A stretch of 64,000 bases of DNA from Fodinicola acaciae (GCF_010993745.1 NZ_WOTN01000001.1:1925235-1989234); one strand, 5' to 3'. Positions 17,217-26,593 are shown, numbered from the stretch's first letter. Translations and numbers: made by a program. Notes: a model not told the origin generated them from the letters alone.

Positions 17217-17671
17217 GAGGAGCTGAGCAGCGCCTGCTGCTGCGCTCTGATGACCTTCAGCTCACCGAGGACCAGCAACAAAATCGCCGGTGGTGGCAGG
17301 TAGTCAGGCAGGTATGCCTCGATGTCCGGCATCGAGAACGGCCGGGTTTTCCGCGCCATCCAGCCGACAACGCGCTCGCGGTCGACCTCGTAGAAATCCA
17401 CTCGCCGCTGCGTCAACCGTCGGGTGATCCCCAGCCAGCGTCCGTCGCCCAAGTCGAGATAGTTGTCATAATGCAGGACGTACGGCAGGCCTTCCAGCAC
17501 CGACCGCGGATTCGGCATCCGGCCGCGGTCGCGCGCCGGATGCCACCGGCCGCCGTATTCCACCGCCCAGTCGCGTTTGCGGCCGGCAAGCTGGATCGCG
17601 CCGAGCGCATGGCCGTCGACATTCACGCCGTACAACGTCTCCGGCTGGATCGTTCCGTACACGTGCTGCAT
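17213..17671 (-). CDS. Hypothetical protein, 152 aa
   Basis: I do not recognise the family. The protein begins MQHVYGTIQPETLYGVNVDG, has an aromatic mid-section (WAVEYGGRWHP, LHYDNYLDLGDGRWLG) and an Ile/Leu-rich tail, and no signal peptide or membrane helix. ATG 17671 is chosen because TATATT lies six nucleotides before it on the same strand (leaderless arrangement). A decayed copy of its first ~40 codons and upstream DNA stands at 17764-17940, so the gene has been duplicated locally. Its 3' end overlaps the response regulator by 4 nt. Confidence 0.65.
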   Translation of the reverse strand: MQHVYGTIQPETLYGVNVDGHALGAIQLAGRKRDWAVEYGGRWHPARDRGRMPNPRSVLEGLPYVLHYDNYLDLGDGRWLGITRRLTQRRVDFYEVDRERVVGWMARKTRPFSMPDIEAYLPDYLPPPAILLLVLGELKVIRAQQQALLSSS

Positions 17672-17763
17672 AGGCCGAATATAACGAGATCGGTGTTGAA
17701 TTGCGGTGTCATGCACTGCGATGTTGACCAGGTGGCTGACGAGGCGTTCGGTCTCCGCTTGGT

Positions 17764-17926
17764 TCAGAACTCCCCCATGCGGAGGAGGTCACCGAGCTCT
17801 TCGGCGGCTTGGTCACGGTGGTCGGTGTCAATGAGCTGGCCGAGGCCGGCTAGCTGGACCACGCCGACCGCACGGCGATCGACGTTCACGCCTGTCCGGC
17901 TAAATCGTCCCGTCCACGTGCGGCAT
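17764..17926 (-). pseudogene. Decayed 5' fragment of a paralogue of the 152-aa hypothetical gene
   Basis: On the minus strand ATGCCGCACGTGGACGG parallels the start of the intact neighbour (MPHVDGTI versus MQHVYGTI). Codon 9 is TAG where the intact gene has CAG, and about 8 nt are missing just after it. In the shifted frame the similarity continues as GVNVDRRAVGVVQLAG against GVNVDGHALGAIQLAG before it is lost. The sequence upstream of the ATG is also conserved, including ATAGGCCGAA on the plus strand. Confidence 0.7.
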
Positions 17927-18030
17927 AGGCCGAAATTTGACCAGGCGGCCGGGCAGATCGGTGATCCGCCGACGACGGCACTTTCAACTGTTTGCGTGGA
18001 AACGACCGGACCCCGGTGTTCGAGGTATTT

Positions 18031-18046
18031 TCGAACGTCTGTACGA
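18031..18046 (+). promoter_or_regulatory. LexA/SOS-type box overlapping the -10 of the DUF222-HNH gene
   Basis: TCGAACGTCTGTACGA matches the actinobacterial SOS consensus TCGAAC-N4-GTTCGA with one change. Its right half supplies TACGAT (18042-18047), a -10 hexamer seven nt before the GTG at 18055. LexA control of mycobacterial 13E12-family genes is established knowledge. Confidence 0.7.
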
Positions 18047-18054
18047 TAGGGGTC

Positions 18055-19844
18055 GTGTTGGTTGAGGAGTTGCCGCAGGTCGCCGGGGGTGCCCCGGCTG
18101 GTTCGCGGTTGCTGTTCGACTCGCACGACCTGCCCGATCCCGCGTCGCTGTCGGACGCGGAGATCGTGGATGCGGCGGTTGCCTTTGATCGGGTGGAGTC
18201 GGCTGCTGGTGCGCAGAAGTTGGCGATGATGGCGGAGTTGGCGCGGCGTCGGATGGCGGAGGAAGAGCGGCTGACGCTGACGCGTCGGGACGGCAGCCAG
18301 TACCGGGAAAGTCTGTCTGATGCTTTGGAGCGGGCGCAGAGTTGGTGTGCTGATGAGTTCGCTGCCGCGTTGCGGCTTACCGCCGGTCAGGCGCGGTGGC
18401 GGGTGGATCGGTCGTTGCAGGTCACCGGTACGTATCGGGATGTGTGGGTGGCGCAGGCGGCCGGGGTGATCAATGACTACAAGTCGCAGATCTGTACCGA
18501 GGAGCTGGCCGCCGTTGATGACCCGCTGGTCGCGGCGCGGGTGCGGGCGATCGTGCTGCCGAAGGCGGGTGGGTATAACTCGCGGGAGTTGCGGCGGGCG
18601 TTGCGGTACGAGATCGACAAAGCCGACCCGCAGGCGGCTAATCGTCGGCATCGGTCGGCGAAGAAGACCCGCAATGTCTCGGTCCGGGCGTTGGATGACG
18701 CGATGGGCCTGCTCTGCGCGGTGTTGACCGCCGATGAGGTGGTGCAGGTGATGGCGGTGATCGACGCGTACGCGCGGACCGCCGCACCCGGCGATCCTCG
18801 CGGTATTCAGCAGCGCCGCGCGGACGCTCTGGTGGACATCGTGGTCCGCGGCGGCATCGGCCCGATGCCGGGGCTGTCCGAGGATCTGGCCGACCGGCTC
18901 AACGACACGATCGGCGACAAGCTCCGCGACACCCTCACCACCCACCCAACCCGCCAACCGACCCGCCAACCGACCCGCCGGCCGAGTCGCCGGCCGAGTC
19001 GCCGGCCGAGTCGCCGGCCGACCCGCCGGCCGACCCGCCGGCCGACCCGCCGGCCGACCCGCCGGCCGACCCGCCGGCTGCGCCGAAGCCCGATGCGCAG
19101 CCTGATGCGCACACCGATTCCACGGTCGGTGAAGCCGAGCACCGGGATGCGCACCCGGACGCGTGTGACGAGATGTGCGGCCAGCTCTGCGACGGTGAGC
19201 GCCGGTTCGCCGCCGAGGAGGACACCCGTCGCGTCGAGGGTCCACCGCCAGCGGGGACCGGCCCGTTGCCGTCGGGTTTTCTGCGGCAGCCGTTGCCGCG
19301 TATCGACATCCGCGTCCTGGTCCCGCTGGGCACCCTGCTCGGGTTGACCGGTGACCCTGGCTATCTGCCGGGATTCGGGTCGATCCCTCCGGAGTTGTGC
19401 CGCCAGTTGGCCGCGCAGGCGGCGTTCTGGAAAGCCGCCGTGCACGACCCGCAGACCGGACAGCTTGTCGCTCTCGGGGAGCGGCGCTACCGGCCGAGTC
19501 CGCAGGTCCGCGAGTTCGTGGAGTTGCGGGACCAGACCTGCCGCAGCCCCGGCTGCGGCCGCATCGCCGAACGGTGCCAGTACGACCACGGCATCCCGTT
19601 TGATGCCGGTGGTGAGACGTGCGTGGAGAGCAACGAGATGCTCTGCGCCCACGACCACCAGCGCAAAACCCACTCCAACTGGCACTTCCGCATCGACCCG
19701 GACACCGCCGAAACCATCTGGACCACCCCCACCGGCCACACCTACGCCACCCGGCCGCCACCACTGGGCGGTGTCACACCACCGACCGAAAACCGGCCGC
19801 CACCACACAAGCAGCCCGGCTACCCCGAAGAGCCGCCATTCTAA
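18055..19844 (+). pseudogene. DUF222 / HNH endonuclease (13E12-repeat family), frameshifted
   Basis: The N-terminal DUF222 part (18055 to about 18945, LSDAEIVDAAVAFDRVESAA, then YNSRELRRALRYEIDKADP) and the C-terminal HNH nuclease (CRSPGCGRIAERCQYDHGIP, then LCAHDHQRKTHSNW) are in different frames. The C-terminal frame reads an acidic (D/E)(P/S)PA linker from about 18948; the N-terminal frame reads Arg-rich nonsense there. A one-base deletion, or -1 frameshifting, near 18940-18955 explains this. All HNH residues are intact. Codon use is less GC-ending and CGTACG is rare, suggesting acquisition. It could be a recent pseudogene, a recoded gene or a sequencing error. Confidence 0.8.
18960..19079. 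repeat. 12-bp tandem repeat, ten units, in the DUF222-HNH linker
   Basis: Ten consecutive 12-nt units of GACCCGCCGGCC or GAGTCGCCGGCC type. In the HNH frame they encode (D/E)(P/S)PA repeats. Unit gain or loss keeps the frame, so slippage of whole units does not explain the nearby frameshift. Confidence 0.9.
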
Positions 19845-20056
19845 GGGGCCTGCTCGACATCCAACCGCGGATGCGAGCTGAGCCTCAACGGCAGCATGCC
19901 CGTAGCGGTGAGCTGGCAGGTCCTGCCGAGGTTGACGGCCTCAAAACATTGGCTGAGAGGCCGCGCAAATAGGTGCGGCGTGAGATGTGATCGCGTATCG
20001 CTGACGGGATGCGGGCACGGGTCTGTTGATCATGAGGTTGCTGACGCTTGGTGATC

Positions 20057-20771
20057 ATGGAGGACCCTGTGCCCGCTCTGCCATCATGGCTGATGGATCC
20101 GTTGTTCGACCAGTTCGCCGCGCTGTTGCCTGTCCGCGAGGTGTGTGACCCGGGTCGTCCGCTGCGGTGTCATCGTCGTCGGATCAGTGGTCGGATCGTG
20201 TTCGACAAGCTGGTCCAGGTGGCGCGGTTCGGCTGCCCGTACGAGGGAATCGCCGATACCACCTGTTCGGCCACCACGATCGGCAACCGCTGTGACGAGT
20301 GGGTCAAGCTGGGGATTTTCGCCGAGCTCAAGCGTATCGCGCTGGATGCCGTCGACCGTATTGTGGGCCTGGTCTTGGAGGAGAGCTCCGTGGATGGGTG
20401 CATCACCAAGGCTCCGGTGGAGGCGAGGTCGCCGGCCCGTCCCCGGTCGACCGGCGCAAAGGGCGGCATGAAACGGTCGCTGATGGTCGAGGGCTACGGC
20501 ATCCCGTCGGACCGCGTGCTGGCCGGCGCGCACCGCCACGACTCCGCATTGTTGGCGCGCCCACCCTGGACAAACCCGATGAGGTCGTTCGCGGCGCCAC
20601 CGTCGGGATTACGGCGGATCTTCCTCGACGACCATGTGGACCAGCTCGCCGGGACGATCACGTTCGTTGGTCGGGGACCGGTCGCTAGGCTTTCAGCAGG
20701 TTCCCAACGAAAGCGCTTCGCGCTGGCCGGCTATGGCTGCGATCACTCATCGCCTACGACCACCAACCGAG
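20057..20771 (+). pseudogene. IS5-type transposase remnant
   Basis: The product resembles IS5-group transposases: LPSWLMDPLFDQFAALLP, then VLEESSVDGCITKAP, SPVDRRKG, GGMKRSLMVEGYG, HRHDSALLA and PTLDKPDEVV. These blocks alternate between two frames, so there are at least three small indels. The end is internally deleted, and RSLIAYD-like sequence near 20750 is the last match. Terminal inverted repeats could not be assigned. The remnant abuts the stop of the convergent PLD gene. Confidence 0.75.
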
Positions 20772-21863
20772 CTAAGCAACCTCGACGGCGCTGTGTGGAA
20801 GACCGCGGTAGGTCTCGGTGATCGTGGAGATGTACTCGACGTACGACTCGACCACCTCCGGGATGGTGATCCGCAGCTGGTTCTCCGCGTTTCGCTGTGC
20901 GTTGGCCGAGAAGTTGTAGCTGCCGGTCAGGCAAACGCCGTCGGCGACCAGGATCTTGTTGTGCAGGAAGTCGTGTTTGCCGGTAGGTGAGTACGGCGTA
21001 GAGAACTTCGGCACCAGCCGCGCGGACAGCTTCGTCCAGTTGGCAAGCTTGCTCGAGCTGTGCGGGCTTTTCCCCCAGCTCTTGGCGATCGGGCCCATCT
21101 GGCCGGCGTCGTAGATGCCGCTGACCGGCACACCACGATCGATCGCCGCGCACAACGCGGTGAGCAACGTGTCCGAGGTGATCACCATGGTCGCGATCGC
21201 GATCCGCGTTTTGGCGTCGTTGACCGAGGAACACAGCCGCGCGTCGATTTCCCTGCCGTCGCCTGGCGAAAACATCCAACCGATGTCGGTGGTCGAGCCG
21301 TCGTCCTCGCCGGTGCCCTTGATCGCGCCGGTCGACCACAGCTGCTCGAAGTCGGTGAGATAGCCGGCCGCGACCTTCGCCGACCAGACGCGCAGGATGT
21401 TGTTTTCCTGGTATGTCCAGGCGTCGTCGGTGAAGTTGGCCGATCCAGTCCACACCGCGCTCTTGTCGCGTACGACGTATTTTGAGTGCATCAGCTGCGG
21501 ATACGCCTTGATGGCCCTGGTGGCGACACCGGTGCCGTCGAACTTCTCGTGGACCCAGTCCTGGGTGCCGACCGGCGCCGGGTCGGCGGCCAGCTCGGCG
21601 AAATCCAGTACGCCCGCGGTCGCCGGTTTCCCGGCGTCGAAACCGATCCGGACCTGGACGCCGCGCTTCGCGGCATCGGTGAAGGCACCGACCACGGTCG
21701 GCGCCAGCGCGTCGGACAACCGGAAGTCATAGATCGCCAGCTCGATCGAATCCTTGGCAGCGCCGACGAAATCCGCCAGGGCGGCGGCGACCGCGGCCGG
21801 CTGTCCAGCACTTCCGCCATGGCTGGCGTCGCGCAGCAGCAGTGTGCTGATTGCGTTTGTCAT
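20772..21863 (-). CDS. Phospholipase D-like protein with two HxK motifs
   Basis: A 363-residue cytoplasmic protein with two PLD-type active-site motifs: MHSKYVVRDKSAVWTGSANF and LHNKILVADGVCLTGSYNF. The aspartate and the following Ser/Asn residues are kept in both, so it should be a phosphodiesterase acting through a phospho-His intermediate. The substrate may be a phospholipid or nucleic acid; standalone two-motif members of this kind are not assigned. ATG 21863 is preferred over the longer frame. Its 3' end abuts the IS remnant. I see no signal peptide. Confidence 0.82.
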   Translation of the reverse strand: MTNAISTLLLRDASHGGSAGQPAAVAAALADFVGAAKDSIELAIYDFRLSDALAPTVVGAFTDAAKRGVQVRIGFDAGKPATAGVLDFAELAADPAPVGTQDWVHEKFDGTGVATRAIKAYPQLMHSKYVVRDKSAVWTGSANFTDDAWTYQENNILRVWSAKVAAGYLTDFEQLWSTGAIKGTGEDDGSTTDIGWMFSPGDGREIDARLCSSVNDAKTRIAIATMVITSDTLLTALCAAIDRGVPVSGIYDAGQMGPIAKSWGKSPHSSSKLANWTKLSARLVPKFSTPYSPTGKHDFLHNKILVADGVCLTGSYNFSANAQRNAENQLRITIPEVVESYVEYISTITETYRGLPHSAVEVA

Positions 21864-22062
21864 CCACCGATGGAAGCGCCGACAGCTAGCGACCGACAAC
21901 CAACACAGCGTGAATGTGTCCGTACGGACGATGTCCATTTCCCTTCTGGAGCAGGAAAAACTCCGATAGCCCCGTAAACGCGGCAATCAGGAGAAACCCG
22001 CCAAGTAGACGTCCGAAAACTTCGATGCGCACCGAACGGTCGAGGACATAGCGTGGTCGGAC

Positions 22063-22968
22063 GTGACGATCAACTCCAAAGCGGCGCCGCTGATCGCCGC
22101 CGGCGTAACCGTGCTCCTGTGGGCCTCGGCGTTCGTCGGCATCCGTGGTGTCGGCGCGACCTACTCCCCCGGCGCGCTGGCGCTCGGCCGCCTCCTCATC
22201 GCCACCGCCATCCTCGGCGTCATGGTGGCGCGACGCGGCTTCGTACGGCCAAGCCGCCGCGCCCTCCTGCTCACCGTGACGTCCGGCCTGCTGTGGTTCT
22301 GCGCGTACAACGTGGCGCTGAACGCGGCGGAGCGGCATCTCGACGCCGGTACGGCCGCCATGCTGGTCAACGTCGGACCGGTGGTGCTCGCGGTTTTGGC
22401 CGGCATATTCCTGAAAGAGGGCTTTCCGGCCAAGCTGGTGGTCGGCAGCGCGATCGCTCTCGCCGGCGCACTGGTGATCGGCGCGAGCGCCGCCGGCGGC
22501 CGGCACGGCGACCTGATCGGCGTCGGCCTCTGCCTGTTCGCGGCCGTCACGTACGCCGGTGGTGTCATCGCGCAGAAGCCGGCGGTCGGCGAGCTGCCGG
22601 CGCTGCAGGTGACCTGGATGTGTTGTGCGGTCGCCGCGATCGCCTGCCTGCCGGCGGCGCCGGCGCTGTGGACCGAGACGGTCCAGGCGTCCGGCGGGGC
22701 GATCGCCGGCCTGGTCTACCTCGGCGTCTTCCCCACCGCCATCGCGTTCACGACCTGGGCTTATGCGCTCGCGCGTACGGAGGCGGGCAAGCTCGGCGCG
22801 ACGACCTATCTCGTCCCCATGGTCACCGCGCTGCTGTCGTGGCTGCTGCTCGGCGAGGTGCCGGCACCGCTCGCTCTGGCCGGCGGCGCGCTCTGCCTGG
22901 TCGGCGTCGCCGTCACCCGGCTGAAGAGCAAGCCGAAGAAACTCGCCGAGGTCGGCCTGTCCGATTGA
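22063..22968 (+). CDS. EamA/DMT-family metabolite exporter
   Basis: A 301-residue, ten-helix protein made of two EamA halves, with VLLWASAFVGIRG at the N-terminus and LVPMVTALLSWLLLGE in the second half. Such proteins usually export amino acids, nucleosides or drugs. TAGCGT lies eight nt before the GTG at 22063, so the transcript may be leaderless. It stands alone between the divergent PLD gene and the coiled-coil gene. Confidence 0.88.
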   Translation: MTINSKAAPLIAAGVTVLLWASAFVGIRGVGATYSPGALALGRLLIATAILGVMVARRGFVRPSRRALLLTVTSGLLWFCAYNVALNAAERHLDAGTAAMLVNVGPVVLAVLAGIFLKEGFPAKLVVGSAIALAGALVIGASAAGGRHGDLIGVGLCLFAAVTYAGGVIAQKPAVGELPALQVTWMCCAVAAIACLPAAPALWTETVQASGGAIAGLVYLGVFPTAIAFTTWAYALARTEAGKLGATTYLVPMVTALLSWLLLGEVPAPLALAGGALCLVGVAVTRLKSKPKKLAEVGLSD

Positions 22969-23000
22969 CGCGGGCGGTCTTCGCGGGCTGACATGGACAG

Positions 23001-23855
23001 GTGGATCTCGAGACCGTCGTAGACGAGCTGTACGCGCTGCCTCGCGACGAGTTCATCGGAGCGCGCGCCACCGCCGTCAAGCAGGCTCGGCAGGCCGGCG
23101 ACGAGCTGCTCGCCAAGCGGCTGATGAAGCTGCGCAAGCCGTCGCTGGCCGCCTGGCTGGCCAACCGGCTCGCCCGCGAACATCCGGACGAGGTCGGCGA
23201 CCTGCTGGACCTCGGCGCCGACCTGCGGCGCGCACACGCCCGGCTGGACGGCCGCCAGCTGCAGCAACTGTCGCGCGAGCGGCACAAGAAGATCCAGCGG
23301 CTGCGCGTACTCGCGGTGAAAACCGCCAAAGCCGCCGGCACGTCGGCCAGCGAGACGATCCTGCGCCAGTTGGAGGACAGTCTCACGACCGCGCTCGCGG
23401 ACGCGGATCTGGCCGAGGAGCTGCGGGCCGGCCGGCTGGAGTCGGCCGGTGCGACGCAGACCGATTGGCCGGCGTCGATGGTCGCGCTCGCTCCGGCCTC
23501 GCCGCCGACCAAGCTGCGCACGGCCGCACCGCCGGCGGAGCAGCCGGCGGCGGACCGTGGTCCGACCAAGGAGCAGCGGGATCGGCTGGCCAAGGCCAAA
23601 AAGACGGCCGAACACGCCAACACCTCGGTGACTGTCGCGCAGCTGGCGGCGAAGGAGGCGGCGCAGGCCGCCGAGGAGGCGAGCGCCGAGGTCGACCGGC
23701 TGCGCAAGGAGCTGCAGGACGCGCGCGAGCGCCAGGCACAGGCCGCGCATGACGCCGACACCGCCCGCCGTACGTTGCGGCAGGCCGAAAAAGCCGCGCA
23801 GGCCGCCGAACGTGAGCTGCAGGCGGCCGAGCTCGGCTATCGCGGCGGCCGCTGA
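23001..23855 (+). CDS. Coiled-coil protein of unknown function, coupled to a LigD-like gene
   Basis: A 284-residue protein. The first ~130 residues (LPRDEFIGARATAVKQARQA, LRKPSLAAWLANRLA, LLDLGADLRRAHARLDG) form a helical domain I have seen as a common actinobacterial hypothetical. A Pro/Ala linker follows, then a long Ala/Glu/Arg coiled coil (~190-280). There is no catalytic motif. The stop overlaps the start of the LigD-like gene (TGATGG), so the two products are probably made together and may bind each other or DNA. Start GTG 23001. Confidence 0.8.
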   Translation: MDLETVVDELYALPRDEFIGARATAVKQARQAGDELLAKRLMKLRKPSLAAWLANRLAREHPDEVGDLLDLGADLRRAHARLDGRQLQQLSRERHKKIQRLRVLAVKTAKAAGTSASETILRQLEDSLTTALADADLAEELRAGRLESAGATQTDWPASMVALAPASPPTKLRTAAPPAEQPAADRGPTKEQRDRLAKAKKTAEHANTSVTVAQLAAKEAAQAAEEASAEVDRLRKELQDARERQAQAAHDADTARRTLRQAEKAAQAAERELQAAELGYRGGR

Positions 23856-24925
23856 TGGCGGGCCTGGACGAATACCGGCGCAAGCGCAACGTCGGCCGTA
23901 CGCCGGAGCCGATCCCGGCCGACGACGCCGCGCTGCCGAAAGGCAACGACGACACGTTCGTCATCCAGGAGCACCACGCGCGGCGGCTGCACTGGGACGT
24001 ACGGCTGGAACGCGGCGGCGTGCTGGTCTGCTGGGCCGTGCCGCGTGGCCTGCCGCCGGAGCCGGGCACCGTACGGCTGGCCGTACACACCGAGGACCAT
24101 CCGCTGGAATACGCCACTTTCTCCGGCGAGATCCCGCACGGCGAATACGGTGGCGGCCGGATGTTCATCTGGGACCGCGGCACGTACGAGACGGTGAAGT
24201 GGAGCAAAAACGAGGTCTCCGTCGTCTTCCACGGCCAGCGGGTGGAAGGCCGATACGTGTTCTTCAAAGGCGGTCGCGCCGGCCGGGACTGGATGGTGCG
24301 CCGGTCCGACCCGCCGCAGGACTCCGACTGGGAGACGTTGCCGGCCAGCCTCGCCGCGATGAAGGCGACCAGAGGCAAGCTGCCGCCGGACGCAGACGAG
24401 TGGTCGTACGAGTTTCGCTGGCAGGGACTGCGTGCGCTGGCCCGCGTCGAAGGTGGCCGGCTGGAGCTTTTCGACGAGACCGGCGAGCCGTTGGAGGGTT
24501 TTCCCGACGTACGCGCACTCGGCGAGGAGATGGGCAGCACCGAGGTGTGGCTTGACGGCGAGATCGTGGTGCTGCGCAACGGAAAACCCGACCGCAAGGC
24601 GTTGGACCGGCGCAAGGCCGAGACCGACGACCGGCGGTCGCGGCAGCTCGCCAAGGACCTGCCGGTGACGTACGTCGTCTATGACGTGCTGCATCTGGAC
24701 GGCCGCTCCTGTCTGGAGTTGCCGTACGAGCAGCGGCGCGAGCTGCTCGCCGACCTGCCGTTGCGTGGCGGCTGGCAGGCCGCGCCGAGCTTTCCCGGTG
24801 CGGCGCAGGCCGTCGTCGACGCGGCCAGGGAGCAGGGGATGCCAGGCGTCGTCGCGAAACGGCTCGACTCGCCCTACCAGCCGGGCAAGCGTACGAAGGC
24901 CTGGTTGGAGATCGCGCGGCCATAG
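23855..24925 (+). CDS. LigD-type 3'-phosphoesterase fused to a degenerate ATP-dependent ligase domain
   Basis: A 356-residue protein. Residues ~20-165 are the LigD phosphoesterase domain (FVIQEHHARRLHWDVRLE, PHGEYGGGRMFIWDRGTYE), with the His/Asp/Arg metal-site residues present. Residues ~180-355 match the ligase adenylation domain, but motif I reads EFRWQGLRA where active enzymes have E-KWDG-RA, so the adenylated Lys and the Asp are both lost. Motif IV reads MPGVVAKR instead of LEGVVAKR, and the OB domain is absent. It probably still processes 3' ends and binds DNA, but cannot seal nicks. No Ku gene is nearby. Confidence 0.85.
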   Translation: MAGLDEYRRKRNVGRTPEPIPADDAALPKGNDDTFVIQEHHARRLHWDVRLERGGVLVCWAVPRGLPPEPGTVRLAVHTEDHPLEYATFSGEIPHGEYGGGRMFIWDRGTYETVKWSKNEVSVVFHGQRVEGRYVFFKGGRAGRDWMVRRSDPPQDSDWETLPASLAAMKATRGKLPPDADEWSYEFRWQGLRALARVEGGRLELFDETGEPLEGFPDVRALGEEMGSTEVWLDGEIVVLRNGKPDRKALDRRKAETDDRRSRQLAKDLPVTYVVYDVLHLDGRSCLELPYEQRRELLADLPLRGGWQAAPSFPGAAQAVVDAAREQGMPGVVAKRLDSPYQPGKRTKAWLEIARP

Positions 24926-24992
24926 GTGTCGAAAACGCCGTGGTGGCTTCGATGTATCAGCGACCGACGACCCCGAGCGAAGGCGGACGACC

Positions 24993-25373
24993 GTGAAATA
25001 CCTGCTGCTCATCTACAGCAACCCCAAGGTCTGGGGCCATCCGATGTTTCTCCACCAGGACGAGGAGCTGTCCGACGACGAACGCGCGCGCCGGCTCAAG
25101 CAGTTCGGCGAGCTGATGGACGAGATCCACGACAGCGGCGAGCTGGTCACCAGCGGCGCGTTGGCGGCGCCGTCGACGGGCCGTTTCGTCCATCTCGCCG
25201 ACGATCCGACGGACGGACCGTTCTCCGAGGCGAAAGAGCAGCTGGCCGGCTATTTCGTGGTCGACTGTGACAGCATCGAGCGGGCGACGGAGCTGGCGTC
25301 GCGGTTCCCGGACGCGCGGCAGGGTGGAGTGGAGGTACGGCCGATCATGGACGAGGCCGGCATGGAGATGTGA
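24993..25373 (+). CDS. YCII/DGPF-domain protein
   Basis: A 126-residue ferredoxin-like protein with the signature DPTDGPFSEAKEQLAGYFVV. DGPF proteins are small, often oxygenase-like or regulatory, and are known genomic partners of ECF42 sigma factors. The start is GTG 24993 after GAAGGCGG. The stop overlaps the GTG of the sigma factor gene (GTGA). Confidence 0.9.
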   Translation: MKYLLLIYSNPKVWGHPMFLHQDEELSDDERARRLKQFGELMDEIHDSGELVTSGALAAPSTGRFVHLADDPTDGPFSEAKEQLAGYFVVDCDSIERATELASRFPDARQGGVEVRPIMDEAGMEM

Positions 25374-26593
25374 CCCCCGCATCCCTGCGCCAGATCGAGG
25401 ACCTGCTGCGTCAGCTGGCGCCGCGGGTCCTCGGCACGCTGGTCCGGCGCTATGGCGCTTTCGATGCCTGCGAGGACGCGGTCCAGGAGGCTTTGCTGGC
25501 CGCCGCGCAGAAATGGAAAGCCGATGGCATCCCGGAAAGTCCGCGCGGCTGGCTGGTGACCGTCGCCGCGCGCCGGCTGACCGACCAGATCCGCAGCGAG
25601 GTCGCCCGGCAGCGCCGCGAGGCCGCCGTGGCGCTGATGGAGGACGCCGCTACCCCGGTGCCGTACGACTCCGACGACACCTTGACGCTGCTGTTTCTGT
25701 GTTGTCACCCGGCGCTTTCCGCCGCCTCGCAGATCGCGCTGACGTTGCGAGCGGTCGGCGGCCTGACGACCGGCGAGATCGCCCGCGCCTACATGGTGCC
25801 GGATTCCACCATGGGTCAGCGGATCAGCCGTGGCAAACAGAAAATCAAGGCGGCCGGCGCGCGTTTCCAGCTGCCGCCGGCGGCCGAGCTGGCCGAGCGG
25901 CTGCGGATCGTCCTGCACGTTTTGTACCTGATTTTCAACGAAGGCTACACGGCGACCTCCGGAAAGTCGTTGCACCGTGTCGAACTGACCGCCGAGGCGA
26001 TCCGGCTGACCCGGGCCGTACGCGCACAGCTTCCGGACGACGGCGAGGTTTCCGGCCTGCTGGCACTGATGTTGCTGACCGACGCGCGACGGCCGGCCCG
26101 TACGCGCGCCGACGGCAGCCTCGTGCCACTGGCCGAGCAGGACCGCACTTTGTGGGACTCCGCGGCGATTTCCGAAGGCGTCGCGCTGGTCGAGCGTACG
26201 CTCGCGTCCGCGCCGCTAGGCCCGTATCAGCTCCAGGCCGCCATCGCCGCCATCCACGACGAGGCCCCGCGTGCCGAGGACACCGACTGGACGCAGATCG
26301 TGGCACTTTACGAGTTGCTGGAACGGATGGCGCCCAACCCGATGGTGCGGCTCAACCACGCCGTCGCGGTGGCGATGGTCTCCGGACCGCGCGCCGGGCT
26401 GGAGCTGCTGGCGCCACTGGAGGCCGACAGCCGGCTGGTCGAGCACCACCGCCTCGACGCCGTACGCGCCCACCTGCACGAGATGGCCGGTGACCTCGCC
26501 GCCGCGCGGCGGCTCTACGAACAGGCGGCGCGGCGTACGACCAGCATCCCCGAACAGCGCTATCTGGAGTCCAAAGCCGCCGCGATTCCCTAG
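25370..26593 (+). CDS. ECF42-group RNA polymerase sigma factor with C-terminal TPR-like extension
   Basis: A 407-residue protein. Sigma-2 (~20-85: YGAFDACEDAVQEALLAA) and sigma-4 (~110-165: LTTGEIARAYMVPDSTMGQR) are followed by a ~220-residue helical extension (FNEGYTATSGK, RLNHAVAVAMVSGP, LYEQAARRT). Size, extension and the coupled DGPF gene place it in ECF42. In that group there is no anti-sigma factor and the extension controls activity. None of the flanking genes encodes an anti-sigma factor, which fits. Confidence 0.92.
   Translation: MTPASLRQIEDLLRQLAPRVLGTLVRRYGAFDACEDAVQEALLAAAQKWKADGIPESPRGWLVTVAARRLTDQIRSEVARQRREAAVALMEDAATPVPYDSDDTLTLLFLCCHPALSAASQIALTLRAVGGLTTGEIARAYMVPDSTMGQRISRGKQKIKAAGARFQLPPAAELAERLRIVLHVLYLIFNEGYTATSGKSLHRVELTAEAIRLTRAVRAQLPDDGEVSGLLALMLLTDARRPARTRADGSLVPLAEQDRTLWDSAAISEGVALVERTLASAPLGPYQLQAAIAAIHDEAPRAEDTDWTQIVALYELLERMAPNPMVRLNHAVAVAMVSGPRAGLELLAPLEADSRLVEHHRLDAVRAHLHEMAGDLAAARRLYEQAARRTTSIPEQRYLESKAAAIP

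Noticed and set aside
18960-19079. CRISPR-like array
   Set aside because: Units are 12 bp with no spacers and lie in a coding linker.
17764-19764. 666-codon minus-strand frame with Arg/Pro/Gly repeats
   Set aside because: Antisense to the DUF222-HNH gene; its repeats mirror the 12-bp units. Only its last ~50 codons resemble a gene, recorded as a pseudogene.
20772-21863. PLD-family gene as part of an anti-phage system
   Set aside because: No helicase, restriction or other defence gene is adjacent; the nearby HNH gene is a 13E12-type element.
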